The notes: generated by a model not told the origin, from the letters alone. Numbered from the stretch's first letter, positions 48,123 to 60,151 are shown. The stretch is DNA of 64,000 bases from Sphagnum compactum (GCA_965153455.1 OZ234502.1:14973495-15037494), one strand, 5' to 3'. Numbers and translations are program-made.

Positions 48123-51100
48123 CTCAGTAACTTCCTAACTGCCGCTCAGTAAAAAGTAACTTAGGTAAATTAGGTGACTTCGAAAAGGTAAAAACGAACA
48201 GACGGACGCACGCACAGACACCATGTTTGTAATTATATATAAGATTGTCTTGATTTTTAGGCTTTTTCTTCAATTTGTTTTTTTTTCCTTTTGACTTCCC
48301 TTCTTGCCCTTTCTCCCCTCCTGTGGCTTGGGCGTTAGAGGTGCCTTCCATTTGGGTCTTCCTCAGCCCTATTTTTATTCGCGAATCCTTTTCGCTTTGC
48401 AATGTGAAGTGCATATTGCTTTTTGTTTGCCTTTGGATTATTTTGCTTAAGACCCATTTGAAATTGCCACTTGGCATTTATTTCTACTTTTCCTTTAGTG
48501 GTGTCTTCTCCTCCCCACATGGGGTGTTGTGACTAAACATCGAGAGACTAGGGCCCAACTTTAACAATTTCTATTTTGAAATTAGGAGGAGTTTCAGGCG
48601 AAACATTTTTTTGGGTATAAGTGCTTACAATTGTTTTATTTTTAGATTGAGGTCCCTTGGGTTCATCCTCCTTTTGTATTCTTTTTTTACCTCCTCCACC
48701 CCTCCCCCCCCCCCCTCATGGTGGCTTGGGTGGAGTTTGGCTTTAGGGCATGCTAGAAAATATGCGTGTGCGACGAGAGCCATTGCCCCCTTGGCCTTGG
48801 CTTTTGTTTTTTCAAAAATTGTTTTAACTTTGTAGGCTTTCCACCTTTTAGTTTCGCCTTCCCCTTGCTTCGATTTTTTGATGGACTTTTAGTCAAACGG
48901 TGATTTAGAATTATCCTTGGGATTTTTTAATTCAACTTTCATGCACATGTCCCATCTTTCCATAGGGGGACCTTTTGGCATGGTTTTGAGAATCTTCATT
49001 ATGTTTTCGACCCTAAAGGTTTTGCCAGTGGCTTTAGCTAGCTTCACCAGTTGAGTTTCCATGTGCCATGGGTCATTTTTTAAGGTCCATTGTTCGCGTC
49101 CTTGGTGCCATTATGTTTTTGGCTTTGGCCACGCCTTTGGGTGGCATTAGACTGATTGCAATGGGTGAGGTCCTCTGTTGACTAGTTACCAAAACCTTAT
49201 GTTTTAAGTTTTTGAGATGCGTTTTCTTTTCCTTTGTCGTTTCATTAGTTTGGTGTGATAATTAGGGTGAGTGTGAGGTGGTGGTGCATGGTAGTCAAGC
49301 TTCTTTGGATGTCCATCCCAATTGGGTGGTGTTATAAATGGACATGGAAAACACATTTACTTTCATCTTGAGAAAGGCCATTTTCCAAGAGCTTCATGCG
49401 GTAGGAGGCCAATTGTCTTTGCTCTTCCTTTTGTCCATTTTTTTAATGCTTAGAAGTTTCCCTTGTTTTTTACTCATCATTCCCCTAGGGGGGAGTTGTT
49501 TATTATCCTTTTGTTTATGGGAATGTGTTAGGGTGACCCATTCATCCAACCTTTTTTTGCTTTTGTTCATTTTCATGCCTTGCAAACCTTTTTTGTTGTT
49601 TTTCCTTCATGTTTTTTCCCTTTGTTGGTAGATGACACTCACATCTTTGACCCTGTTTCCCTCATTCCCCTTGCTTTTCACTGTTTTGCTTCCCAATTGG
49701 TGTCAATGTGTTTGGCCATCCAGCGTTGTAAGCGCATTGCTTTAACCACTTTTAACTTGCCTACCAGTTTTACCCTTCCTCAAGGTTTTTGCTACCCTTT
49801 TGACGACATTAGGGTCTTTCAGGTCCCCTTTGGCTTTGTGTCCTCCTTTTGTTTGTAAGATGTTTTGGATGAAGATGGTTGTGATGCGGATGTGTTTCCG
49901 AAGTCGGGGGATGTCTATGTGGCTTTCGGGATCTTGTTTTGATGTTTCAAATAAAAACCTTTTTATTTGCTTTGTGCTTTCCCCCTTTGGTGCATTAGTA
50001 GGTTTTGGTTCCCATTTTTAGTGAAGGTGACATCTCTGTAGAGACCATAACACTGGTGGTTTTCTTGGGGAGTTGGGCACTATTAACGCTTGTTATCATT
50101 TTTAGATTCTTGTTGGATTTGTGTCCATTTTTATTGGAGGTTATGGGAACATGAGTAGTTTGGGTTCATGCCTTTTCCAAATGCACTTGAAGTTATCTTA
50201 GGAGCTTTTTCTCCCTAGTTATAGTAACATGTCTACCCCTGTTTTATTAGCTTGTAGAAAAAGGAGTAGATCAACTTTAGGAGATTATTTCAAAAAGATT
50301 GCACGACCTTTCTTTTTTGAGCATCATCTCTAACATGTTTTTTAATTCACGTTGGGTGCATTTAAGGTCTTGTTCAGGATTGGGCATGGAAGCTAGCTAA
50401 TTGCTCGCCCCATCATCCCATGTTTTCGTCTGGCTTTAGATGTTTTTTCCTTTGTGTTGCAGACCTGATTAGCCCTCTCACATCTTTTGGCCCTTGGTTT
50501 GACACATTGTATCTGTGGCTAACTATTAGGCCCCATGGGGATCCACCTTTTCCGTTGCACCCATGTTGGGGAGAGGATTACATCCCATGATGCCATTTGG
50601 GATGATTTTGCATCCATTACGAGAGATACAAGGTTTTTATGTTTTGTAGGAGCAAACCCACGTTTTCTCGTCGCAATCTTTTCAGTCTTTTTGATGATAG
50701 GTTGACATCGTTTTGTTGGTTGATGGTTGTCACACATTGGTCGACATCATTACCGTTGTCCCATTTGAGCAAACTTGGATTTCCCTCTTGCCATAAAAGT
50801 TTTTGGATGTCTTTACCAGCAAGCTGACAACTTTTTTCATTGATGTGCTAACATGATGTGGACAACAAAGGGTGTTGCAAGCTTTCTTTTGTTGGTGTTG
50901 CATTCATTTTATAGACAAAGAATGTCAATGGCAATATAAGGAACGCATGCCACCTCTATCTTGGGACAAGTTATTCCTGCAAGGGAGGATTCTTCTCAGC
51001 TTGGAGTTTTAGCAGGTTTACTTCCCCTTTCTTTTGATATGCTTCATCGATTGGTGTAAGGTTTGGTTCTTAGTGGTTCCCTTTCCTCTAGTGGCCCGCC

Positions 51101-51261
51101 TCTTTGGGCTGTTTGCTTGCTTGGACTTGCTCCTTGCCCCTTGTTTCTTTTTCTCTCCCTTTCTTAGGTGCCTTCTTTTTATAAAGTTTGGCAAGGTTTC
51201 ATCATCTGAACATTGTTATTTACAAAGTGATGAAATTTCATTAAATATGGGTATAAAATGT

Positions 51262-51475
51262 GGCCAGGGCGAATTGACTCCCACATTGGGATCATGGTAA
51301 AAACCCCAAAACCCATTTAGAATGTTTATAAATATTTAGAATATTTATAAATATCATCTGCATAGATTAAGCCAGGGTCCCTGAGTCCAAGTCTAATATG
51401 GCCATTTAAATGAGTTTTGGGGATTTTACCATGATCCCCATGTGGGGGTCAATTCGCCCTGGATTCGCCCTGGCC
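51262..51475. mobile_element. foldback MITE, ACCATGGTAAAAACCC family, copy 4 (best preserved)
   Basis: Ends GGCCAGGGCGAATTGAC pair with GTCAATTCGCCCTGG, followed inwards by CCCACATTGGGATCATGG; the right end has an extra GATTCGCCCTGG unit. Core GGGTCCCTGAGTCCAA. Approximate duplication ATAAAATGT/ATAAAACGC outside. Same locus as copy 3 in block D, so pre-duplication. Confidence 0.75.
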
Positions 51476-52013
51476 ATAAAACGCTGAACCTCAAGATCAA
51501 ATGCACAAGGTTCGAAAATATTTATACCTACAGTACACACAACAAGAGCAGTGATTGATTAGTTGAAGCCAATCATGGCTTCAACATAAAAAAGACAGGG
51601 TGAAACTCAGATTCGTCAAATTTTGTGCAAATCTGAGTTTCCATACCTAGCCCACTGAAGTTCTTTCAATGTTTTTAAAAATCTCACCCTCTTTATGACC
51701 AAACAGGAGTACTGGTGCTGTGTTTTCCTTACTTTGCGGATATCTCTAATGGACTTCCCTAAAGAGCGAGCCATTTGGAACCTATGAGCACACGCTACAT
51801 GGTTCAATTTTTTTTAGAAATATTTATGTTATTGGTTGCAACATCAATTTAAATTAATGAGAAAAAACCATTCTTGGCTTATCAGAAGTTTAGGTTTTAA
51901 CTAGTGTAGTTTTAGATCTTCCAAAGACTTAAGATTCATGTTTGCTAAATTAGATGAGGGTTGTAAAGATATTATATTCATGGTTGTTATGGTAATCCCT
52001 TGGTGTGGAATAA

Positions 52014-52391
52014 GGAGTCAAGGAGTCAGGGCCAATGTTCAACCCAAATCCAGCATTTCTATTGGTGCAAAAGTTGAGATCAGCCCCAAGGGTTTTACAC
52101 TAGGCGTCAAGCCTGAAACAGAAAAAAACTTTTCTATCTGCCCCAAGTACTAACAAATGCTGAACCTTATGGCCTTGTATTGGGCCTTGGATTGGGCCCA
52201 AGGCTGAAAAAAGAATACGGTCAAATTTGGGAGGCCAAGTTGCAACCCTTGGGGCCAATGTTCCAGCATTTATTAATATCCTGACGTCAATGTTCTAACA
52301 TTTTTAGTAATGTGGGCCCAATTCGCAACCCAAAAATGCTCAAAGTTGGCCCCAAGTTTTTTCAGCCCTGACTCCTAGTGTGGTGGGGGCC
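52014..52391 (-). mobile_element. Tourist-like MITE, copy 2, inverted
   Basis: Reverse orientation relative to 37630-38005. Ends GGGGGCC at 52391 with TAA at 52392-52394; the left end (GGAGTCAAGGAGTCAGGGCC) is slightly rearranged and preceded by TAA at 52011-52013. Non-coding. Confidence 0.75.
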
Positions 52392-53480
52392 TAAGTTGGC
52401 ATTTCCTCTCAGAGAACCAGCTGCCTTTAAAAGGAATGATGCACAAGCTTGGTCTCTCGGATACCTTGTAATAAATAGGTTTCACTAGGGATTCTTCCAC
52501 CAAATTTCTGCCAAATTTTGACTTGAAAAATATGATTTCACCCATGCAATGGAATTTATGGAACACATGGCCCAAATTCACTAATGACTGTTGAATTGTC
52601 ATGCCATAAAAAGTAATACTTCCTTCAAGTGGTGAGTTCTTCATTTGATTTTGATGATTTTTTTTTCCAAATCTCCAGATTTTAATGATATGTTTCAGTA
52701 AGGAGCCAAAAGCATAGGAGGATCCTTTTTTTAAAAAATCCTTACATATCTGGTGTATAGCCAAATTTTGCTAATTTTTTTCCTTGATGATCACCACTTT
52801 GGCTACAACACAAACTGAGAAACACTGGATCTCAATTAGGCGCAGCAAAATCAAGTAATCAGCATATAGATGGCAGGTGATCATTCACATCAAATGTGCA
52901 CAAAACCTTCACAAGTTAATACATGGCTCAGCTCAGGGAGCAGTAAGGATCATGCACAGCTTGACTAATTGACAAACCCTACATTGGGCAAAATGTCCAT
53001 CTGATGATTAGTTACCTCAAACATTCTGTCAGACCTGCCTGAGTCTTTAGCAAAAGAGGATGGAAAATTTATGATGTCCCAAATGATCATCCCACCCTCA
53101 ACTCCTGTCTTTCATGCAGTTACTTTACCTCTATGTTGTGGGTCCAGGTTTCTGCTTACAATGGCTCCTTTCATCCAAGTTGATCTTCATCCTCGAGCTT
53201 CATTCATTGGATTAATGTTCCTTCTAGAACCTCACGAATTCGGGTTTTTTCCTCAAATTCCTTGAGTACATCCATTGGCCAGGATCCCCAGCATTAATTA
53301 GCATTAAATGGTCAAAGGTGGGCTGGAGCATTTTTACAAAAGTGCTGTTACAAATGGTGATGGAGGAAGTGCCTAGGTCTAGATGTGGCTAATCTAATTA
53401 TTCTTATTTCCAGAAATGGTGAAAAAGTCCCTGATACTCACAATTTTTGGGGTGTTTTTTCTTGTTCTGAAAAACAAACT

Positions 53481-53808
53481 GACCAAGTTGGTAAATTTCA
53501 TCACAAAAAACACTGTGACTATTTGTATTTGTTTTTGGGTATCATTTTGGTTGGAATGGGAATTGGCATTAAATGAAAGTGCATTCATGGCACTTAAGAG
53601 GGCGCCATCCAATAAGATCCTTCACACTCTTAATCAATGGGCACAATACCCGTCCTCTTTGGGGGAGGGATATGATGGATATGAAGTGCCTTTGTGCCTT
53701 CTAAATTCGAAATTCACTAGCGAATTTGTTCAAGTGCTTTTTGATATGTACTCCACACTCCCCAGTCCATGGGCCGCGTTTCTCACCTTCGCACTTATTC
53801 ATGGCTAA
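53481..53808. repeat. spacer segment shared by blocks E and F
   Basis: Matches 56860-57420 (GGAATGGGAATTGGCA, CACACTCTTAATSAATGGGC, CCCCAGTCC). Frames here are not conserved with the partner, so I do not call a gene. Confidence 0.65.
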
Positions 53809-54166
53809 GAGCATCCGCACCGGTGCTCCACACATGACCCTGGACATTAAATCGGATGAAGAAAATCAAAATGTGCAGGTTTGGCTCAGGAGAATAGTTT
53901 TTCGCCTGCAAATGTGCTCAGTTTGCTGAGGCTAGTAAGAAGAGCAGCAAAGGTCTGCACCTGCTAGAGGAGAGTCTAATAAAATGATCTCACCACTTCT
54001 CCCTGTTTTGATTAGCCAATCATAATGATTGGTCCAGCTTGTTTGCTATTAGTAGTTCCCACCTATTTGCACTTTTATGGGTGGCATTGTAAAACAGTAA
54101 AGAACTAAACTTGGATGTAAGAAATATTTGTGCAGGGTCACATACTGAGCACCAGTGGGGATGCTC
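53809..54166. mobile_element. 358 bp Tourist-like MITE (GAGCATCC ends)
   Basis: Inverted ends GAGCATCCGCACCGGTGCTC and GAGCACCAGTGGGGATGCTC, two mismatches over 20 bp, flanked by TAA at 53806-53808 and 54167-54169. The partner site in block F (57410-57420, CATGACTTAGACAG) lacks it. 3 bp TWA duplication suggests PIF/Harbinger. Confidence 0.85.
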
Positions 54167-54169
54167 TAA

Positions 54170-55080
54170 GACAGTTATTTGTTGTGGATAAACGCATTGT
54201 GGCATGTGGGTTTTCACATCCCAAGTTAGCGACGAAATCCATGTTAACAATAGGTGTTCTTTCTTGAAGCATATGAAACTCATTGCTCAAGTTTTGGGAA
54301 TCAGTAGAAAGACTTTACCAAAAAAATTGATTGTCTAGGTGTGTCATGCCACCACAACCTAGAGGCTGGTCAAGCCTGCTCACCTAACAGATGGTCAAAT
54401 CAATTTTTTGCCTCCAAGTGAATGCATCTAGAATGATGCAATGAACTAAAATTTGAAGACTAAACTCTATGTAACACTGGCTTTTCTCAATTTTGTGATA
54501 TAGTTGAGGTGGTAATCATCCAGAAGATGATTAAACCAAATTTGGCTATTAACAAAATATGAAAAAATCTAAATCCTTAAATGTTTTTGCTAAAAACTTG
54601 AACAATGTATAAAAATCTGATGATCTTTTTTTACTGTTATGAATTTTGGCAATTTGTTTTCGGAAAATCACTGAAGTTGCAATTAAAAATTTCCAAAACT
54701 TTGCAATAGTGTGAAATTTCAGACACAAAAACAAGGCTACTATGCGACTTTCTATATTTTCAGTCTAGACAGGTAATGTTGTACCAAGTAAGTAAGGCAA
54801 ATTCAATTACAATATTACAACTGTCATTTTCATTTCAAGTCATGCTTGCAATCTCTTTGTTTAGTTTTTCCCTTTGCATGTAGTTTTGGCAAAAGACATG
54901 TGAAAGCAACTGATCTGCTTTAAGGGAAATGGGTAAAGCAAAAAAAGGGAGTGCTATTGCCAATTCTAGACCAAATTATACCAAACTAAGCTTTCAACAA
55001 TATTGTCATAGATGGCAATGTCATATCTCCACTCCCTGCAATTATTTTCTCTGTTATGGGCCTTTAGACATGCTTTTGTC
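54170..55080. repeat. spacer block E, end, with repeat G copy 2
   Basis: 54418-55080 is the second copy of the spacer at 22020-25000 and has the uninterrupted CACTA target (GTCATTTTCATTTC near 54830). No gene. Confidence 0.7.
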
Positions 55081-58000
55081 CAATAGATGAAGTAACTCGT
55101 GGGTTATTTAAAGACTTCTCAAGTGGGCCTTTTGCTTTGGAAAAAAATAAGGGTCATTTATTAGGTTTTTTAAAAACCATGCTCATACATTGAGATATTA
55201 GAAAACAATCCTTTGATTTTTGGGAAACCATGGTTACATATATTGAAGGGTTGCCCTGAAACCCCCCATAATTTGGTGTGGTTATTTTTTCTCAAAGAAC
55301 CAACTGGCTTTTAAGAAAATGGTCTGCAATCTTGGTCCCTCTGATAGTGTGCAAGAACTAGATCTCACTAGTGAAAAGAAAAAAATCACCAGGGAATTTT
55401 AGCCAAATTTCGATCTGAAAAATATGATTTCAATTGATACAAGGGAATTTCATGGAACAAATGGCCAAAATTGACCAGATTTCAATGAATTTTTTTCCAA
55501 ATCTCTAGACATCTTAATTTCTCATTAGTAGCCAGGAATGTAGAAGGATCTTTTTTTAAAAAATCTTTTCATACTTGGTGTGTAGCAAAATTTGGATAAA
55601 TCTTTTTCTGCATGATCATCACTTTGGCTACATCTCTAAAATGACAAAAGAAACTCTGCATCTCACTTAGGTTCAAGAGAATCAAACAATTGGCTATATG
55701 GTAGGTGAGCATTCACATCAAATATGCCCAAAACTTTCAAGAGTAATACAGACTCAGTTTGTGGCCTTGGGTCAAGTGGCACCCACATTGGTACTCTGGT
55801 CAAATCCCCAAATTTCATCTAATATTATAAATATCCCTAAATGGGGGACTCAGAGTCCAAATATAACATTTCTTGGGTTTAATCGGGCCACTAGGAGGCC
55901 AGCTCAAGAAGGTGAAGGTATCAGTGCAGGTGCCACAATACAAAGGAAGATCATGCACAGCTTAATTAATCAACAGACCCTTCTTTTGTGAACATGTACA
56001 TCTACTGAATAGTTACTACAAATGTACTTCTCTCAGAGCTGCTTGAATGTTTAGGAAATGAGGATGAAAATTTTATGAATGTCCCAAAAGGTCATCCCAC
56101 CCACAACATGTGTCTATCATCCACTTGCTCTACATCTATGTTTTGGGTGTAGCTACCTCCTTCCAATGGCTCCTTTTATCCAAATTTATTTACATCCTTC
56201 AGCTTATTTTATGGGATTTAAGTTCCTTTTAGAACCTCACTAATATTTTTGAATTAGTAAGTTTTAACCATCTTATTATGTGTATGTATGTATACAAAAG
56301 ATTTCACCCTTATGAATAGCAAAGGAAGAGTAGGGTTTCTTAAAAAGTTGAACTAGGACCAAGGTTTAGAGGTACCTAGTTCTAAGGTGTGTCATTATCT
56401 TGTAATCACTGGACATGTAATTTTAGATGCATGCATGTGGCCAGGTTGAACTAGTACCTACACTAATACCTTTTTGAATGCGGCCATGCAACAAGGGCCA
56501 GTGTCAGAAAGCTGGATTTGGATGCCTCATATGGATGCAGTTAAGTACATAAGGATGCACATATGTATGTAAAATAAATCAATCCTAGTTAGTGTGAATT
56601 CAGCATTTGGATCAGCTATGAATGTTAAAGTATTCTTAAAATGGGGGATGCTTAAAACTTATGATTCTAACCCCAGATGGTAACTATAGGTCACCTCCCA
56701 CGAGGAGAAAGTAGATGAAGTTGTAAACTATGGAGGATGGACCTTAACCATTTGGTCCAAACTATTTTTCATTCCCTTTTTAGGTTTAAAGGGGATTTAT
56801 GTAATGAATTAAATTTTTACAGCAGTTCACCCACACATTTTATTTTTCCTTCTATCCTTTTCATTGGAATGGGAATTGGCAATACATTGGAGGGGCATTG
56901 ATGCCACTTACGAAGGTGCCATCCAATACAGGGAAAATTTGTAGGGTAAAGCCCCAAGATGGGGGCATTCCCAAAATTAGGGGCCTAGGAAAAGATGGGG
57001 AGTCCAACCATGCATTTTGGGAATGTCCCAATCCACCTATGGGCTTAAACCAGAGGATAACATTCATGAGGAGAAAGTTATCATGAACCTAAACACACAT
57101 AGATTATGACGCATATGAGATGGAGGGTTCTTTCGGTTACTCCTTAAGGGTGCAAGGGATCTTACACCTACTTTGGAGTGGGACCTGTCTCACACCTACT
57201 AGGGGTCTGAAATTTGTTCAAGATCCCTCACACTCTTAATGAATGGGCACAATACCCCATCCTTTCTGGGAGGGATATATTTGGATTTGAGATGCCTCTA
57301 TGCCTTCCATAATTCAAAAACACCAGGGAATTTCTCCCAAGTGCTTTGTGATGTGTATTCCCCAGTCCCTAATCTATGGGGCACGTTTCCCCCTTCTGCA
57401 GTTACTCATGACTTAGACAGTTATTTGTTTCATAAAAGCATGGGTACACATGGCTTTTCACATCCCAAGTTCCAACTGGGCTTTTTGAGTTCACGGAGTT
57501 ATCCAAGTTAGCAATAGGTGTTCTTTCTTCAAGCAAACTAGTGCCCCTGCAAATTTTTTTTCACACATACCAAAGTCATTGTTCAAACTTTTCGGAACTA
57601 CCAGAGAGAGTTCACCACAAAGAACATTGAATTTGTAGATCTCTCAAACCACCATAGCCCCAGAGGCTGGTCAAGCCTGGGCTCCAAATTGACAGTTAAA
57701 TCCTTTTGTGAATTACCACCAAGTTAATGATGCAATAAGGTAAATTTTGAAACCTAAACTCCATGTATCATTTTTATTTTTTTTCAAAATTGCTGAGGTG
57801 GCAATCATCCAGAAGTAAAATCTGGTTAGTAACAAAATATGAAAGAAAGAAATAAATACCATTACATATATTTTGCTATCTAATTGAACCATGTATAGAA
57901 ATCTGGTGATTGTTTTTTTAACATTTTGATTTTTTTTCTGACTTTAGATCTTTTTCAGAAAATCATTCATTTTGTGATCTAAATTTTCCAGATTTTTGCA

Positions 58001-58168
58001 ACAGTTCGAAATTTCACACCAAAATAAACGCTGCTATGTAGCTCTATATAGATAATCAATGAAGTGCAACTATGGAAGGCAACTTCATTTACAGTTTTAA
58101 CAGTCATTTTCAATTCAAGATATGCTTCTAGTCTCTTTGTTTCATTTTTCTCTTTGCCTGTAGTTTTT
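55081..58168. repeat. spacer block F, tandem partner of block E
   Basis: Order of segments repeats that of 52390-55080: 55280-56270, then 56860-57600, then 57725-58168. About 270 bp extra sequence at 56943-57215 includes a hairpin (56962-57031, arms CATTCCCAAAAT/ATTTTGGGAATG). No gene supported. Confidence 0.65.
55776..55936. mobile_element. foldback MITE, ACCATGGTAAAAACCC family, copy 5
   Basis: Ends GTGGCACCCACATTGGTACT and GGTATCAGTGCAGGTGCCAC, core GGGACTCAGAGTCCAAA. Blocks D and E lack it at the equivalent place. Confidence 0.65.
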
Positions 58169-58721
58169 CAGACCTTCTACCACTACAAAGTTAACTACTT
58201 TAACTATTTTTTTTCATATTCGGGTTGTGACAACCTCTAAGTTAACTATTTTTTTTCATCTTCGGGTTGTGACAATCTCTAAGTTAACTTTTTTTTTTCA
58301 TCCTCGGGTTGTGACAACTTCTAAGTTAACTATTTTTTTTCATTCTCGGGTTGTGACAATCTCTAAGTTAACTATTTTTTTTCATCCTCGGGTTGTGACA
58401 ACCTCTAAGTTAACTATTTTTTTTCATCCTCGGGTTGTGACAACTTCTAAGTTAACTATTTTTTTTCATCCTCGGGTTGTGACAACCTCTAAGTTAACTA
58501 TTTTTTTCATCCTCGGGTTGTGACAATCTTTAAGTTAACTATTTTTTTTCATCCTCGGGTTGTGACAACCTCTAAGTTAACTATTTTTTTTCATCCTCGG
58601 GTTCTGACAACCTCTAAGTTAACTATTTTTTTTCATCCTCTAGTGGTAACAACCTCGGGTCACCACTTAGTGTAGTTAGTGACGTTTTAGTGGGTTTAGA
58701 TTTTTAGTGGTAAAAGGTCTG
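58169..58721. mobile_element. 553 bp hAT-type element filled with a 42 bp minisatellite
   Basis: Ends CAGACCTTCTACCACTA (58169-58185) and TAGTGGTAAAAGGTCTG (58705-58721) are inverted repeats with one mismatch. They are flanked by the 8 bp duplication TAGTTTTT (58161-58168 and 58722-58729). CAG..CTG ends with an 8 bp duplication are hAT-like. Related spacers at 54878 and 24846 lack it. Confidence 0.9.
58184..58660 (+). repeat. 42 bp minisatellite, ~10 units
   Basis: GGTTGTGAC starts lie at 58223, 58265, 58308, 58350, 58391, 58433, 58475, 58516 and 58558, with a GGTTCTGAC variant at 58600. Each unit continues ACCTCTAAGTTAACT, a T8 run and CATCCTCG. The 98-codon frame across it (42 = 3 x 14) is a repeat artefact. 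Confidence 0.95.
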
Positions 58722-58729
58722 TAGTTTTT

Positions 58730-59410
58730 GCAATGACACTTGAAAGCAACTGATCTCCTTGAAGAGAAACGGCTAAAGCAAAAAGGCAATGATATTGCCA
58801 ATTCTAGACCAAACTAAGCTTTCAACACTAATGTCATAAATGGCGATGTCATGTGCCAACTCCCTGCAATTGTCTTCTCTGTTTTGGGCCTTTAGGCAAC
58901 TTTATTTTGGCACCCGTAGTGGAAAGGAGCTTATCTTACTTGAAAGGGGGCCATTATAAATTTTAGACTTAACCAAACTTTCAACAAACAACACCTATGC
59001 TAGTTCATTGCCATCTCTGTTGAAAGCTTGATACCCATAGATGGCAATGTTATGTCTGTGTGAATGTTTTTCTTTGAAATTTTTTGTTATTTAGGGTTTT
59101 AAAAAATTGGGGACTTTTTCCTAACTTCTAAATTCGACTAAGTTTGCAGTTTTATTTAAAAAATTGCCAATTTTCTTATATCACAAAAATTGGGGAAAAG
59201 AACTTCGCCCCTGTATTTGTCTGTCATTTGCTCTTAAACACAGTTCTAGAGCCAATACCCAAAATCCAATTGCAAGTATCATAACTACATGTCCTACTAA
59301 CTCAAGAAAGCCTAGGCTGAGGGAGAGGGGTCTGAGGGAGAGGGACTGGGTGGGAGTGGGGCAATGTTAAACTAGTCATATAACATTTGACTAGGACCTA
59401 TAACCATGGT
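58730..59410. repeat. spacer repeat G copy 3, right part
   Basis: Matches 24830-25560, including the GGCTGAGGGAGAGGGG stretch at 59318. In this copy it leads on to the SPX promoter; in copy 1 it leads to the truncated SPX end. Confidence 0.75.
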
Positions 59411-59429
59411 ACACGGTCCCATCTGCACC

Positions 59430-59572
59430 TTCATCTTTTAGAGTGAAGCCTTCTCAGTCCCCATATTAAGCTCCAATTTAATCTAAGCATGGGATATTTG
59501 TAATATTTTAAAATAATTTAAATGAAATTTCGGACTTTTACCATGGTACCAACATGGGTGCTGGTTCATCCA
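59430..59572 (-). mobile_element. foldback MITE, ACCATGGTAAAAACCC family, copy 6 (degraded)
   Basis: The right end TACCATGGTACCAACATGGG is well kept. The inverted core and a weak left end near 59401-59430 identify it. It lies about 0.6 kb upstream of the SPX TATA box. Confidence 0.5.
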
Positions 59573-60145
59573 AGGCCAGTTCACACTACCCAGGTGACTA
59601 TGTATGTAAGTGCCAGTGCACCCATGTGGAAGTGAGTAGGGCATAGTAGGAAATGTAAATGGTTAAATTGATTGTCTAGGTAGGTGGGTAAGGCACTTAG
59701 CACCTATTTTTAGAGGGTAAGTAAACGACATGTGGAAGGTAAGTAGATGGAAGTTGTGGATGATTAAATAGGACATAGCTAATCACACCAGGCTTGACTA
59801 GCTATGGGACTGGAATACCAATGAAAAACTAATTTCTATCCACAAACCATCATCCATCCACCCATTCTCCATGGGTCGCCGGGCAAGTGCTGGTTAACTC
59901 TGCAGGCCCGGTTTGGTGTGTGGACTGACACACCAGCCGGCTGACCATGACAGGGCTTCGGCTGCAAGCCCTTCGATTTGTGGTGTCTCGGGCACCACGG
60001 TCCCCTGGAGCTCCAGGCCATCCCGAGCCAACGAGAGAGGTTTTTTCCCTGACCTCCTCTCCTCTGGAACGCTCGCAAACCCCAAGACTGGCGGGCTTTG
60101 TTCTTCCCTGACCTAATGACCTTGAAGGAAGGAAGGATCAACAGC
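59573..60145 (+). promoter_or_regulatory. upstream region of SPX copy C
   Basis: 59600-59880 is a diverged relative of the 3' flank around 2640-3000. 59880-60120 is clearly GC-richer than its surroundings. Scanning by eye from 59410 to the ATG I did not find a P1BS element (GNATATNC), the usual PHR1-type site in phosphate-responsive SPX promoters. Confidence 0.45.
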
Positions 60146-60151
60146 TATAAA
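60146..60151 (+). promoter_or_regulatory. TATA box of SPX copy C
   Basis: TATAAA in AGCTATAAAGGGAG. Transcription would start near 60175-60185, within GCAGACTTCCATTG, giving a leader of about 0.69 kb before the ATG, rich in CT runs as in many plant 5' UTRs. Confidence 0.55.

Larger units (their letters stand above)
47522..51204 (-). mobile_element. 3.7 kb insertion, possible degraded retroelement on minus strand
   Basis: Block D lacks this segment. TCTAAAC (47515-47521) and TCTGAAC (51205-51211) may be a 7 bp duplication with one mismatch. The + strand is T-rich, so the minus strand is A-rich. The minus strand holds Lys/Gln/Asn-rich frames at 48335-48520, 49394-49585 and 50519-50737 that could be remnants of one protein. 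At the minus-strand 3' end is a (CA)11 and A-rich tail, which would fit a non-LTR retroelement. No reverse transcriptase motif is visible, so the class is a guess. Confidence 0.45.
46765..53480. repeat. spacer block E (contains 3.7 kb insertion)
   Basis: 46765-47521 and 51205-53480 follow block D order (36830-39890) closely. Relative to D it gains the insertion 47522-51204 and the inverted MITE at 52014, and lacks about 130 bp near 51750 plus the MITE at 37630. No gene supported in the block proper. Confidence 0.75.

Noticed and set aside
47862-48152. Proline-rich frames in three + frames
   Set aside because: Translations of the C-rich array; all frames give Pro/Ala/Leu/Gly repeats.
58227-58523. 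98-codon frame with a 14-residue repeat
   Set aside because: The 42 bp minisatellite is a multiple of three, so any frame stays open; no start context or unique sequence.
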